Positions 26,908 through 39,916 of a DNA stretch of 64,000 nt are shown here, in pieces (position 1 is the first letter of the stretch; the number at the start of each line of letters is the position of its first letter). This DNA comes from Phycomyces blakesleeanus NRRL 1555(-) (taxonomy: Eukaryota > Mucoromycota > Mucoromycetes > Mucorales > Phycomycetaceae): NCBI RefSeq assembly GCF_001638985.1, contig NW_017265142.1, forward strand, positions 682,001 through 746,000, given 5' to 3'. The notes under the pieces are model-generated. The model was not told the origin of the DNA. It saw nothing but the letters and a program-made list of their open reading frames with translations, and ran no database searches. The translations under genes were made by a program, and so were the position numbers.

Positions 26908-28197
26908 TCTGTTTCGGTTTCTATTTTACTTTTGTTAAGCTATGATGTAATCAGGAATAAGTATCAAAGTTGTTAAATTTATTTCAATTATCTCTTGAGA
27001 AAACTCCAATAGTAAAATACACACTTTTTTATATATGGTAAACTAAAAATTTTAAAGGCATAAGCGGAAAAAGAAGTCACATTAGCATACATTTCCATAT
27101 TGGGAAGTCTATTTAAATTCCGTTAGTAATAATCATATATGTTTTTTTTAATTTTGTAAAAAAAGGCAAACTCTGCTGTAGATCTACCATTATGTCCCAA
27201 CTTTGAAGGTATATGACTTTTTATCTAGGACAGCCAGAAAAAATCTGGACCATGGAAACAATAGGTAATGATTATATCTATTATTTCCACGGTCTCGCTT
27301 TATGATAACTTGATTTTTGCAAAGGTCATATACGTTTGAAAAAGTGCCAAAAACTTAGATAGTTATCTCCAATTGTACCATATGTCAGAGTTGACATTGG
27401 TAACCAAAATTGGGATTTACAAGCAACCAGTAATGGTTGACTTTTTAGAATAAAAGATCTTGACTTTGTCAATTGGTCTATCACATATGTTTTAGATGTT
27501 TAAGATAGTAAATATACTTGTAGAAGATATTACTGAACAACAAGCATCTAAGACATATTATAGTAGCTATTCTTTTAGCCAGAAATCAATTATCATTTTA
27601 TATAAATAGTCAAGAAATACATTTAATAAAAAGCATCTTTATTTTTATCTAAAAACTATTCTTAAAAACTTAACGATCCCCAGTGGTATTGATTCTGCAA
27701 CTTAGTTACAAGTGCCAGAAAAGAAATACCAGATCAAGACCTGACACATATATCAGAGTTGACATTGTGGATAGAAATTCTTAAGTCAGGTATCCAATTG
27801 GTTATTTCTTTTAACATATGCCCTCAATATTATACCAATTGGTTCCCCTTTTTGTTACACTATGGGAAAAAGATAGTCTTTTTCGAATTTGTGGCTTCAT
27901 TTTTGGCCTATAATAATCAAAAGATTGCCAAAAATCCAAGTTGAAACAAGAAAATCTTTGTTCTTTGAAATGGTTGATAAAAAGCAAATGAATTGCTTAA
28001 AATTAAATCCCAGGAGGGACAAATGTCCATTCTAATTAAACATCTTACATTTTTTGTAAATATAGATTGGAATTGAGAAATATTGGATGTCAGAAATAAA
28101 AAAAAAGAAAATATCTAAACTTTCTGCTGCTTGGATAAAATTTGTTAAGACAATTTGAAAAAAAGAAAAATTTATTACAAAAAGAAAAAAAAACAAA
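26908..28197. other. AT-rich intergenic region between copy A and T4
   Basis: No gene was seen. A direct repeat of about 20 bp containing CAGAGTTGACATTG occurs near 27385 and 27750. An LTR-like end lies at about 27590-27700 (separate entry). Confidence 0.5.
27590..27700 (+). repeat. LTR-like 3' end with possible primer-binding site
   Basis: TATATAAATAG, then AATAAAAAGCATC, a T-rich stretch and GATCCCCAGTGGT occur in the order expected of LTR promoter, polyadenylation signal, U5 and a TGG-starting primer site. The same order and the motif GATYCCCAGTGG recur at about 59670-59785 and 60040-60135. The LTR starts were not located, so this is a family resemblance only. Confidence 0.4.
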
Positions 28198-31080
28198 TTA
28201 TATATCACTTAAGGCACCAAGTGTCAATTTTGGACCACGTTTAAGGCTAGACCAAATGATGTAATGGCTACCATTGACATTTGATGGCACCAAGCCAACC
28301 AACTCTATAATGTCACTGGCATGAATCACTATAGTCTTCGGTTTTACTACAGATGTAATAAGCAATCTATTTTTCAAATGCACACTATATATGGTTATGA
28401 GAGCTAGTAGCCATCTCTTTGAGTTGTGTACATGTTGGAAGAATATAACTACCTTTCCGAAGAAATGCTTATATTCTGGATGGTAAGAGTCGGATCTTCT
28501 GGAGTTCATGTTCACTTGTAGCTGCACATGAACATGACATGCCTCTCTTGTAGAACTTTGGTTGAATGCAGCGTCAATAACACAACTGTTAAGATAGGCC
28601 TTGCGACTTGTCTTTATGGAAGGCTCAAGCATACTACATTCTTTCCCCTTCAAATTATAAAACGTTCTAAGAAGCAATAAAAGATGAGATCTATCTTCAA
28701 AGCTATTGAAAATTGTTAAATTCTTCAAAGGCCCCCAGAACTCAATCTCACACTCAGCATTGGCAGGATCACCTCCTTCTGTAACAGGCCACCCATCGGT
28801 ATATGCACTGTAAACTAGAAGGTTAGCTAATGGAGTTTTGGTGCTTGTAACTGTTGTCAGTTCTGCTACACGCTGGGATTGCATCAGTCTGATCATGATG
28901 TTTCCAGCATTGACACTGACTTGGGAGTTACTCTTGATAGACCCGGAGTACTCATCAATGGCTCTTTCCACAGTTCGTGTGTTATATGCTCTTGGTGGGC
29001 CATATAGATCAATCATTTGAGGATAATGCTGAATAATGTGCTGGTTAATTGTGAACACGCCAATGTCAATATCTGCTGTAGAAAGAAGACTCTCTAGGAA
29101 TATGTTCTATTCTACAAGATTACTAAGAAAAAAGATAAAAGTAAATTACTATGAAAAATGAAATAAAACATGGCATTAAACATACTTTCTTATTGAGGTC
29201 TGATTCTCTGCTGATAACTTTCAGCTCATGAGTAAATTGCATGTTTGAACCAGGCCAAGTAATGCCTTTCGGGCAACCGAGTCTTGGACACGCTCTGCAA
29301 CCAACGTGAGGACAACAAAGAGTAAAAAGTCTGTCCAATCCACAGCTCTAAAGAAACTGGCATTCTTTGTCACATCTCTCCAGGCACCATGCAACAATGT
29401 AGGAATTGTGGATTTTGCGGCTACCATTGTAGCACCAATCTCCCTTTGAGTGGCAAGAGAAAGACATAGAGAATGCTTGATTCCATACTTTCTGCGTACA
29501 AGTCCCCATACCTGTTTACTGATTCCATGGCCCAGATCATGCATCTTGTCTAACGCAAAAAAAAACGGGCCAGAGAATGTTTCCATTGAGGCTAATGGTG
29601 ACTGACCATTGAGCCCCTTTCTGTCTTCACTGCTTGCCAGTTTGTAGTTTCTAAAACTCTCCAGTGAGCACGTCTGAGTTCCAGGCAACATGTAGAAGTA
29701 CTGGTCATGTTTAGGAGTTTGACCCACTATGTGACAAATACAACAGCCATTCTTACTTGTGTGGCCAACATGGCATGCCAGCTTTGCCAGAGCCAGAATA
29801 TCGCTAGTGGCCATGAGGACATGCACCTTTGCCCTGATTGTCATTGTCATTGTCTTTACTTCCATGCCTTCTGTCTGGAGTAAATGAAGATCTCTCAGAG
29901 TTGGCTTAAGAAAATACCAGATGTCACTGGGACCAGTGCAACCAGAAAGTATTGCTATTTGGATAGTCCTGTTTTTCTCATAATGGATCGTTGGACTCAA
30001 GTTCAAGACAGTTGCATGAACAATGGTTACTAATCCAGGTACATTGTATGGGTTGAACCTGTCCATGGACAACGAAATCGTAATATTATTTTCACCAGAA
30101 AACAGATGCTTCATAAATTGGTACACATGACCATCAAAAACATCTGCTTTCTGCCCGTCTTGGCTGGATTGATGGTTATGACAATAGAGCATTTCAGTCC
30201 CGGTCTTATCATCAGCCTAGCACAAAGCAAGCTGTCTGGCCAAAGGAAGCTGTACAATCGATATCACAGGAACCCTGGTATCACTTTTGCTAGTTTGGCT
30301 ATTTTGGTATCTTGCTTCACCGCATTTTACACATGCGATATCATTCTTGTTGTTGAACTGCATATAATCTCTGATGCAAATGTTGTGTCCATCTGCTTTG
30401 ATACCCGAGAAGCGCTCAAGAAGCTTGTTTTCAAGGTGTGGGCTGCATGCTTGGTACATAATATTGATAGAACAATCATGGATCTGGTTGAAGTGTTCTA
30501 CAATCTTTTTGTGGGCTTGATGAGAAATTCCGAACTCTTGGATCAACTGCATGAACGCAAGATTCTTTTTATCATTGTTGCTGGGAACAGGAAGAGGCTG
30601 GCTAAAATCAAAGACTAGCAAGGGTGTGATGCCTTCAATTTTGTCAATGACATTCTCACATTCTTCTCCAAAATCGTACTATAGTAAGATAAACAACAAT
30701 AAGTATGATTATCATAATATATATATTTATGTATCTCACCATGGACTCATCATCTTCAGTACTGTCAATGATATCCATATCCTCACTACTGCTTGTGTTG
30801 ATGTTTTCTCTGTTTGTTTATCAAAGTATACAGCTAATTAATATACTGTCTATTGTTTTGTGTTTTTGGTTTTAATAAGCTTACCCAAAAGCCAAGTTAA
30901 GAATCATTGCTGATGTAAACTGGCTTTGATCAGGAAGAGAGACAGTTTGGAAAACTTTGCTATTGGCAAGTAATTCTGCCCTATTTGTCATGCATTGTTT
31001 GAGCCATCTTTTATATGTTTGACTGTTATTAAAGGTCGACTTGCAAGTACGGCATTGGTAACGAGGGGCTTTTGTAATTT
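28198..31080 (-). pseudogene. tnp2-type CACTA transposase, decayed (T4)
   Basis: Minus-strand exons: N-terminal finger exon about 31080-30885 (YQCRTCKSTF..KQC, with the first zinc-binding His replaced by Trp and no ATG left), an acidic exon near 30800-30740, then a long exon of about 30670-29220. The long exon contains CVKCGEARYQ, LSMDRFNPYNVPG and AILSGCTGP, and a His/Cys part (HVGHTSKNGCCICH). A C-terminal exon runs to TAA at 28198-28200. Lesions are TAG at 30219-30217 (after LALC), a frameshift near 29240 and the lost start codon. It is the same divergent-type family as copies A and B, but well diverged. FFRAVDWTDFLLF aligns with TVDWLDFLLY of copy A. Its accessory gene lies to the right on the plus strand. 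Confidence 0.82.
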
Positions 31081-31429
31081 TGGATATGTTTGAGGTAGAT
31101 AAAAAAAAACTTTGTTATATAAGTAAGAATAGAATTAATTAATTTCTGAATGTATAGCTTTATACTTAATTATATAAAGACAATGATGTTATATGCATTC
31201 TGAATATATGCTCAGAATCTTAAAGAAGTATTTGTATGTCATCAGTGAAGTTACTAGATCAATGTTTCTTCAGGAGTAACCAATAGATTTGTATAAATAA
31301 TTTGAAACTAATAATTTGAAGCTAAAAAATTGAAGCTAAAGATTTGAAACTAATAATAGTTTCTGGTAAAAAATTTTCTCTTTGTTTCTTTTTCTATAAC
31401 AAACACGTAACTGATTTTTTTTTACAATT

Positions 31430-32550
31430 ATAAACAATACAGACAATACAGTGATTCAGTTGCTTCAAGGAATACAAGCTGCACTTGTGGTGATCCAGAC
31501 ACTAGGTTGTTGGATTTATTACATCTAAGAACATATTCCTATTATTATAGTAAAACAGCTATCATTACAAGAACAAATGAATAATTTATTTATTTTACTT
31601 ATGGTAAATCAATAAGACCAATAATTAATTACAGTAAGTACTGTAATTATGACAGCTCAGTAAGCACTGAGTTAATATGAGGACACTGCAATTAGATTAA
31701 ATTATAAACATAGCAGTACCAGCTCTCTAATATCTAAATGAACTCAGACTTAAGAAATTAAGATGTGACTGACAAAGCAGATCGTGTTTTGATATAAAAA
31801 GGACAACTTTGTATTCTTTAATAAAGACAACCTATATACAGTCTCAAAGTATTCTTATATACGTCTCAATCTTTTTACTGTTGATTTTATTCTATAAAAC
31901 TTCACAGCACTTATTTCTCTAAAGAGTGGTCAAGAAGCATTGCTAGGCCGTCAAGAAGCATTAGAAAAAAAACAAGATGCAATGCAACTTCAAATGACAA
32001 GTTTCTACAATGAATTTAAAGATCGGGAATTTCCAGATAGAACTATTGTAATTTCTACCAGTGTAAGCAAATACCATAACAACTAAAGTCCTTTCAATTA
32101 ATGTCAAACATAATAGACTATTACTGGCATCATTCCAAGACCCATATCAAAAATCAACGATATAACTTTAAAGCATATATATAAGATGATAACAGACAAT
32201 CTTAGAATAGAATTGACTGAGGAAACCAAGAGAATTGTTAACACATGTAACAAGGTCATATGTGATCAACTGGCAGCTCTTCCATCTGTTCAGGATCTTG
32301 GAACAAACCCTGCCTGGTCATTGTTTCCTCAAGAGGATAAAAACAGGCTGTGTATCAATCATTCTATCATACTCAGAGACAATAGAATCAATTTTACCAG
32401 ATGCCACAGAAACTGGGCATCAATTGCAAGGGTTAGCCAGCTCTGGAAAGGGTGTAAGAAGCGAGAATACTCTGGTAAGTTCATATCTGGTAGGTACAAT
32501 AAATTGTGTAATTAATGTGAGAATATGTAATAATCTGAAAGAATTTTAGC
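31430..32550 (+). pseudogene. CACTA accessory gene, decayed and split (T4)
   Basis: The first coding piece begins at ATA 31430-31432, probably a lost ATG, with NNTDNTVIQLLQGIQAAL. A solo LTR interrupts it at 31486-31906. The frame resumes in phase as ISLKSGQEALLGRQEALEKK, a coiled coil, up to a donor at 32063. The next exon (about 32115-32475) has IPRPISKINDITLKHIY, then FPQEDKNRLC and NWASIARVSQLWKG. It ends just after a short intron (acceptor near 32549). The last exon matches the T6 fragment at 63626-63904 closely and shares the Pro..Asn/Arg..Trp-Ala-Ser pattern with the T1 accessory protein. The gene is divergent from the T4 transposase. No T4 terminal repeats could be fixed. Confidence 0.75.
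31486..31906 (+). mobile_element. Solo LTR, 421 bp, second LTR family
   Basis: It starts TGTGGTGATCC and ends AAAACTTCACA, with GCACT on both sides (31481-31485 and 31907-31911) as a 5-bp target duplication. It contains GATATAAAAAGG and AATAAAG as possible promoter and polyadenylation signals. Removing it with one GCACT restores a continuous frame in the T4 accessory gene, which independently confirms the borders. Orientation was set from these signals. It is unrelated by eye to the Ty3 LTR at 51170. Confidence 0.88.
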
Positions 32551-33474
32551 CAGTATGATTCATGAATAAAATATTATTTCTATTATAACAACCAATAAAA
32601 ACATTTTTAAATAATGATCTTCTATGAAATAAAACTTTTTTGCCCAATTAAAACTGCGGACACTGCAAAAGGAGGGTGGATTCGGTCGAATTTTATTTTT
32701 TGAATTTTGGCAAAATTTGGAAAAATATTTCAAACACCATCGTTTTTCAATATATTTTTTTCTTGAGATGGGAATTCGCAATTTTTTCTGATTATATTAA
32801 ATAAACACAGATACAAACACAAATATTTATTAATTAGGCAATAAATCGCACAATTGTCTTAAAAAATATATGTTTCGATTGACTTGGCAGAAAAATAAAA
32901 AATAAAAATAAAATATTAAATGTTAAATGTAGTATTTAATTATTTTTCTGGAAGGAAAAACTTGTTGTTACAGATGCACCTAATTTAGACTCAATAATAT
33001 TTTTATTGCATCGCAAAAAATACTGAATTTTATTAGAATATAATAATGTATGACATATGACTTATTTTTAATAAGAAAGTATATCAAAAAAAATTGAAAA
33101 AAAGAGCAAGAATTGATGTCATAAAAAATACAAGAAAAAGAAAATCCAAAAAAGGCCACTTGCCAAAATGAGCGAGAATTGATGTCATGTTAAAAAAACG
33201 CGAAAGAGAAAAACTACGCCATTATATCAGTGATTATTAAATTGAAGCCCAATTAATAATCAGGCACACTTTTTTTAAGAAAAGATCGCTGCATCAAAAT
33301 CCATTTGTAATTCTTACTAATAGGGACGGTAAGCTCAATGTAGTCAATGACATAGTGAACAAGATATATCAACTCATTATTAATGACAAAAATAAGAGAC
33401 ATATAAAAGATGAAAATAAAATATAGTATACACCTCTTTATTATTTTATTATTATTAATATTATTCTTACTGTT

Positions 33475-36400
33475 ATGAATTCTACAACTAAAACCTACAC
33501 TGTTATGTGTACATGTTCATCATGTACCAAAAATGCAATTGGCGGAATTTTGCAAAATGCACAGACCTTTAAGCATCATAATAATGCTGATAAGTTATTA
33601 GACATTGGCCCAAAAAATCGAGGTAAATGACATTTGAGTAGTACGCGCATTACTGGATAAATTGTAATCTAATATTTTTTTTGTTAATTATCAGTTAATA
33701 CAGAAGTTGTCGAAGAAGAGACAGACGTTGAGATGGTAGATGTATCTGAAACATCGATTGATTGTGAGTATAAAATTTCTTTTTAATAAATCATAATTTA
33801 GATAGCTAATAGTCTGGTTTTACTATAGATGAAGACAATTATTCTATTGTATCAGCCAAAACTACCATACAGAGTGTACCTTTTTTGAGAGAAGACAAGA
33901 TTTTTCAATTCGAAGAGTCTGATGTCGAGACAACATCATTGGCTTCTGACAATGACGATCCTGATTCAAGCGATGAGTCTGAAGATGAGAGCGAAGTTGA
34001 GGTTGCCGGTGTTGAAGATTTTGAAGACATGGTTGCTTCCGGTATGCATACATTTAAAAAAGAAATATACATAAATTGTGTTACAAATAATTAACAGAAA
34101 TACTTGCCTTTGTAGTTGCTTCTTTGAAAATTCATGAAATGTCTCAAACAAGCCAATTCATGGCTCTATTTGGCGTTATCTTTCAGGCGTTTTACTTGGT
34201 TCAAGCAGGTGGAACTGCTATGTTGAAATTCTTCCGCCATCTTCTTGTTGCCTTTGATAAGGATACCAATCTCCCACTCACCATTGATGCATTAAAGACT
34301 ATGACCGGCTTCAATTTCATGACAAAAAGCATCGTCAAATACACCGTCTGCAACAAGTGCTTTGCAATTTACCTACCAGGCAATCGCCAACCAAATTGCA
34401 CATTCGAAAAATACACAACCACACCACCAACATACTCCGGAAATCCTCTTTTCTCTGACACCAAAGCTGATCGCGCCGTCCCTCTCATGGTTTTTCCATA
34501 CAACTCGCTCAAGAATGCATTGGCACAGCATTTCGCCAAACCTGGGTTCGAGCATCAAATCGTTCAATGGAGATCAAGGGAAACTGTAAACAGTACCTTG
34601 TTGGACATCTATGATGGTGCAATGTGGTCTGAGCTCCTTGATGAAGATGACGAGCCTTTTGTGAATCACGACCATTCTTTGATGTTGACATTGAATGTGG
34701 ATTGGTTTCAACCGTTCGAGGGTCGTACACATGCAAGTGGGGCCTTGTACCTGTCAATGAACAACCTACCTAGGGAAGAAAGAATGAAGCCAGAAAACAT
34801 TATCCTTGTCGGTGTCATGCCTGGTCCAAAGGAAGCGAAGATCGACCAGATGAACAACTTCTTGGAACCTCTGGTAGACGAGCTGGTAGAGTTATACGGC
34901 GGCATAACTATGAAAACTCCAGAGTTCCCCAATGGTACTAGTATCCGCGCTGCTCTTATGTGTGTTGCTTGCAACATACCTGCTGCAAGAAAGACTGCTG
35001 GATTTACAGGATTTGCAAGTACAAACGCCTGTCACATATGCAAGCGTCATTTCACTGTTGTTGCTGGAACAAGTAAGATCAATTATTCTGGATTCGATCA
35101 TGAGAACTGGGTCTCCCGAACAAAAGAGGAAAATGCAACCGAAGCTGAGATGTGGTTCTGCGCAGAATCTGATGCAGAGAGAGCTGTTTTGGAGAAGCAG
35201 CATGGCACCCGTTTTTCCGAGTTGCATCGCCTACACTACTTTGATCCCGTCCGATGCACGATTGTTGATCCCATGCACAATTTGTTTCTTGGGACAGCAA
35301 AGCGTATGATCAGTGTTTGGAAAGACCTGAGGTATCTCCCAACTGCTGTTCTCGTCCGTATGCAACGTCTTGCCGATGGTATTCTTGTTCCTCCTGGGTA
35401 TGCCGTTTTATCAACAAAGATCGAATCTGGTTTCCCGTATATGAAGGCAGACAAGTGGCGATTGTGGTGTCTGATTTATTCGTTGGTGGTACTAAAAGAC
35501 GCTTTGCCTGAAGACGACTACAAAAACTAGACTCTCTTTGTAAAAGCATGCCGAAAGTTGACCGGTCCTTCAGTCACATATTCAGAAATTGACAGCGCAC
35601 ACCAGCTCCTTGGAGAATTCGGAAAAGAGTGTGAGACTCTTTATGGAGAGAGCAGCATCACGCCAAATATGCACTTGCATATGCACTTGCGTGAGTCAAT
35701 GCTTAATTTTGGTCCGGTATACGCATTCTGGCTGTATAGCTTCGAGAGATACAACGGCAAGTTAAAGAACATCAAGACGAACCGTCGCAATGGTCTTGAG
35801 GTCACCTTCATGAGAGTCTTCCTGGAGAAAGCATTCATTGGTAGCTTTCTTCGAGTGTATTCTACCAATCTTTCATCACCACTGATAGAGTTCCTTGAGG
35901 GGGTTGCCCAAGTAAAATCAAATTCCGACAGCTCTTCTCCCTTGAATTTGGATGCTGGCCACCCTCCTGCGTTGCCATTTAGCTTAGCAATGTTCCAGCA
36001 AGCTGCTACAAATCCATGGTACAATGTCACCGGAAGTGAGGCCTTGCCCCCGACCACATTGCCAATCAAGTTGCAGCCTTTGACTATGATGAAGGATGAT
36101 CACTATCAGTGGTTATTTGAATTCTATGTCAAGGCTTACCAGAGTACAAGTGTTTCCTTCTGTGTGGTAGGGAGAATCCCAATTGGTGAGGATGTATTTG
36201 TGAACAATCGGATTCAAAAGGTGAAGAAGATTTCGTTGCTGGGGCAAGAGTACTGCAGTGGTGAAAAGAAGAAGCGCGGGTCTTTTGTGAGGGTATTGTT
36301 TCTTGAGAGAACAAATGACGATGTATCTGAATTCCCTGGTCAAATAGAGTATTTATTTACTCATACCATCAAGATCGGTGGAGTCAAAAGAGTGTCAACG

Positions 36401-36622
36401 TTCGCATTCATTAAATGGTTTCCCACCTACCATTCAAGTAGTCATCAGCCATTAGCTGATCAAGGTCTGCAGTTGTGGGACAAGGGATTTATGGAAGAAG
36501 ATGCTTCGTGCATTGTTCCAGTGCATCGTCTGCATTCGTGCTTTGCATTGACTACGCATAAAATGCAGAGTGGGACGCAAAAGCACCTGGTTATTCCACT
36601 GCCTAGAAAAGTAGTCACATAA
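33475..36622 (+). pseudogene. tnp2-type CACTA transposase (T5), one TAG
   Basis: Four exons: 33475-33622, 33695-33763, 33829-34041 and 34116-36622, all in phase, giving 978 codons before the TAA at 36620-36622. The N-terminus has CTCSSC and a following HH pair, a likely zinc site. Exons 2-3 are acidic. The core has LTLNVDWFQPFEG and GVMPGPKEAKIDQMN, and a Cys/His segment NACHICKRHF. Then come IVDPMHNLFLGTAKRM and MHLHMHLRES, and FWLYSFERYNG follows. The only lesion is TAG at 35528-35530 (after YKN). The aligned T2 residue is Trp, so a single TGG to TAG change is likely. The protein would act on the CACTG ends of T5. It is convergent with its accessory gene, 623 bp apart. Confidence 0.88.
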
Positions 36623-37245
36623 AAAAATAAATAACAACTATTTAGGTTACCAGTATAAATAATTATAATAGAAGTTTTTTTGACTGTAAAAAGGTTTAGC
36701 TTTATTTATCTCTGTATTCTTATTTAGTTTTAACATTACTTCTTTATTAAGTATTTAAAAGAGCAATAGTAAATTATATTACCAGTTTTTTTTAACTATT
36801 AACAAATAGTAAAAACCATGATTTATTTCTCTTGCTTTTATCAATAATATAAAAGACAAAAAAACTTGTATATTTAATACCCGACATTTACCATTTTCTT
36901 TGCCTTTATTACATATTCTTGCTAATATCGGTATTATAATTTCCAATAAAAAAAAACGAGGATAAAACAATCAGGGTTATATAATTAAATAATTGCTTTG
37001 TATATATATTTTTTTTATTAATTGGCTTTAAAATAAAATAAAATAAAATAAAATAAAATAAAATAAATAATTTATTATTTTGATTTTTGATTTTGTCTTT
37101 TTCTTTTTCCTTTTATTTATATATTAATTGCTTCTCATCTTGACAATACCGCCTGATTATATTTTACCACTTCACCCCACATCATTCAACACAATCAATA
37201 AAAATCATTAAAGTACTATATGCACTTTGTAAACAAAATAACGAT
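36623..37245. other. AT-rich gap between convergent T5 genes
   Basis: Holds the 3' ends of both T5 genes and an AAAAT microsatellite at 37030-37066. No gene seen. Confidence 0.6.
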
Positions 37246-38334
37246 TTATTGTTGGCGTGTGTGAATCCAAGCAGCAACACGTGCCTTTTTCTCATTTGAT
37301 AACTCGGTGTTTCTCAAAATAATTGGATAGACAGAATTGCCAATGACGTCTGGTCCCTTGTTAGCAAGTCTCTGTTTCTTCAAAACAGTAAAGTATTCAT
37401 CCACCTGCATTATAATATTAATACTTTTGAGTTAGAAGTATTAAAAAAAATAACTTTTATTATGAGAGCCTTACCAAGAGATGTCTATTTCTAGGAGTAT
37501 ATCTAGTTTTATTTTTCTCCTCATCTGACTCAATATCAGACAACATGTCATAGTTCAGAAGGTCAACGACAGTCTCACCAAACTTAGACTCAAGGTTTGT
37601 CTTGTCAGCTAAGTGAATTACCTTGTAGTCTGCAAGAATCTGAAAAAAAAAGTTAAAATAGTTTACACAAAAACTGTTGACTATACTTACGTTTCTCTTT
37701 CTGGACCGGCGTCGAGAAATCCGATTTTGTCGAGCTATCTTTTCTGGCAAAGCTTTTGCCCTTTGAAGCATATACAAAATATGTCTTCGGGTTTTCTCTT
37801 CCACAACTGCAGACAAAACAGACTTTACTTCAGCTTGCTGATGTGTGTAGCTCTGCACTACATCAGCAATGGGACGGTTGGATGTCAAGAAGGCGCCCTC
37901 ATTGACTGTCAATGGCATTGTTGCCAGAACTGCTCGTGTTTGAGAACGGATCAATCTCTGCAAAATATAATGTAAGTAACTTTGCAATATTCTATTACTA
38001 GTATATATCCTACCGAAACCGTTGGAAGGCAGTACTTTATATATTCTCCTGTAGTAAGAGCCTGACCGATGGGACTATGGTTCGAATTGTTATTCTGGCC
38101 ATTGGTTGCTCCCATGTTGTGGTAGACCTTCTCCAGAAGTGAATAAGATTCATTCAGTCGGGTGCTCATGGTGGACAAAGTGGACAGGACAGTACCATCT
38201 AGCTCTGCGCTAACTGTCAAGCTGGGAAGAATTTCCCATTGTCTTGTGCTTGCTGCTGTCCCAGCGGTTTGTTGAACAGACTTTTTTGTAGTCGTCTTTT
38301 TCGTTTTTTTGGATTGCTGCGTATTAGAAGACAT
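37246..38334 (-). CDS. CACTA accessory protein (T5), intact
   Basis: Four exons on the minus strand: 38334-38014, 37957-37691, 37639-37475 and 37404-37246. Each is a multiple of three, giving 303 residues with no premature stop. The N-terminus is Lys/Thr-rich (MSSNTQQSKKTKKTTTKK). Residues about 45-80 are helical. Exon 2 ends with a strongly basic run (RISRRRSRKRN, residues about 186-196), a likely nuclear signal or DNA-contacting stretch. Exon 3 is acidic at its end (DIESDEEKNK). The tail is VDEYFTVLKKQRLANK to TRQQ. No known domain is recognised. Its conservation beside tnp2 in T2 and T5 suggests a helper in transposition, perhaps binding subterminal repeats, as a second protein does in plant CACTA elements. 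That role is inference. Confidence 0.85.
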
Positions 38335-38499
38335 GAATTGAGATATTTAAGGCTAATGAAAGAAATGGAAACAATGTGAATACTTTAATAATTAGAGTCG
38401 GGTTTCTTTAAAATAATAAAATAAATCAAAACATACGTAAAGGTGGAAAGTAAGGCACCAAAAGATTATTTTTCTGATGATGCTCTTTATAGCATTTTG

Positions 38500-39640
38500 C
38501 TCTCTATATTATACTTTTCTTTATAAGCCGACTTGGAAAGGCATTTGTAATAGCTTACATCCATTACAAAGATGTGAGAGATTATGGTTTAGTACGTAAT
38601 GTCTTGTCTCAATCGGGATGGGTTGAATGACTTTCAATTTGCTCCATTGATTCTATCAGTTTCTCAGGGTCAACGGTCATAAAATTATAATTTTGAATTT
38701 CCCCCGTTTTTTTTTTAATTTTTTCTTTCTTCTTCTTTACTTCTTTCTTAATGTCTAACATGGTAAGCATCAACTCACATCAAAGTTTCAAGACCTAATC
38801 ATCTTGTTGTTTTTATTCTAGCATGATACACTATGCTTTAAACCACCAAGTCCTTCTTAACTGCCTCAAAAATAATGATAAAAAGGTAATAAAAATATAC
38901 TTGAATATTTATTCACGATTTATGTATTAATTATTCTGCTTAGATTTTTCTGGCCCGTTAACAAAGACATATACCTTGGGAGGGTTTACAAAATGGTATG
39001 TTGTATAAGTATTAACGTGCACCTTCAAGATACAACTTGTATTTATTATTTTTCTTAAGTATACCATACACTCTATAGTCACTGGTCTTTATCTCGGTCC
39101 TCTTTTTTTGATTATACACCGACTCTTATTCTCTACAGATAGACAAGTAAGTAAATAATCATTCTACTTCTTTGTATGTAATTCTAATGAAAAGAAATTA
39201 TTTTATAGATAATATCTCCATTTCCCGCATGCTGCATCTTCTATTGTATTGAATAATTGGTAAGCAAAAAATAGTCTGATACTCTTTATTTCATTCTAAT
39301 AAAAGATTATATTTTATAGACAATGTCATTGTATTTTGTGTTTGTCAACTCTTCTGTTTTCTGAACTGTCTGGTAAGCAAACCATAGTCTTATTTACTTT
39401 GCATCGTATTAACAAAAGTTATTATTTTTATAGACAATATTACTATAATTGAGACATTTAACTAAAACGTTGATATATCTATCTTTATGTTAAAGACATC
39501 CATCTGTTCTCGTGTTTAACTTTATTGTAAGTACATTCATATTTTTTAAATAATCTGTCGCTCTCAAATAAATATACCTAGAACATTCTTTCTAATCCAC
39601 CCTATAATTATTTTTTATAAAAGTAAACAAACAGGCCAAG
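38500..39640 (+). other. Small spliced gene or non-coding RNA inside T5
   Basis: A chain of canonical introns of 55-64 nt is visible: 38763-38821, 38886-38943, 38996-39059, 39147-39208, 39260-39319, 39373-39433 and 39527-39581. All are GT..AG, and most have CTAAT- or TTAAC-like branch sites. Exons are only 51-87 nt. No long protein results. The longest spliced frame starts at ATG 38875 and runs through three introns to TAA in the exon at 39209-39259 (65 residues, hydrophobic middle GLYLGPLFLIIHRLLF). Units at 39147-39433 look like duplicated intron-exon pairs of about 113 bp. A TATAAG box at 38522-38527 faces rightward, divergent from the T5 accessory gene. It could be a small membrane protein gene or a spliced non-coding transcript. 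Confidence 0.5.
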
Positions 39641-39877
39641 AAGGCGTGCCGCAGCAAGCAATGGAATACAGTAGGGGTCGATTGCACCAGGGGTGGACCA
39701 ATGGATGTTCGAAAGGAATAACATAGTATCCACTAAAATAAATGACGGCATCGAGTGTGATGTTTCTACCCAATTGCAACAGAAGACGATTAGTGATGTA
39801 GACGAATAGAAACAGCTAGAAACAATAAGAAAATTTTTTCAAACCAATAAAAACCTTTAAAATGACCCATAAACCTC

Positions 39878-39916
39878 TAAATCTTGACTAAATCTTGACC
39901 AAATCTTGACCAAATC
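39878..39916. repeat. Subterminal tandem repeat of T5 (AAATCTTGACC)
   Basis: Three and a half copies of AAATCTTGACC in tandem lie about 330 bp from the right end of T5. A further inverted copy (TTTGGTCAAGATTTAG) occurs at 40203-40218. Such repeats are candidate transposase-binding sites. Confidence 0.75.

Noticed and set aside
19352..26910. Copy A inserted with a mismatched or absent target duplication
   Set aside because: Both copies pair perfectly once flanks are exchanged, which is a better explanation than two independent losses.
37030..37066. AAAAT microsatellite as an element border
   Set aside because: It is internal to T5, between its convergent genes, so it is simple sequence only.
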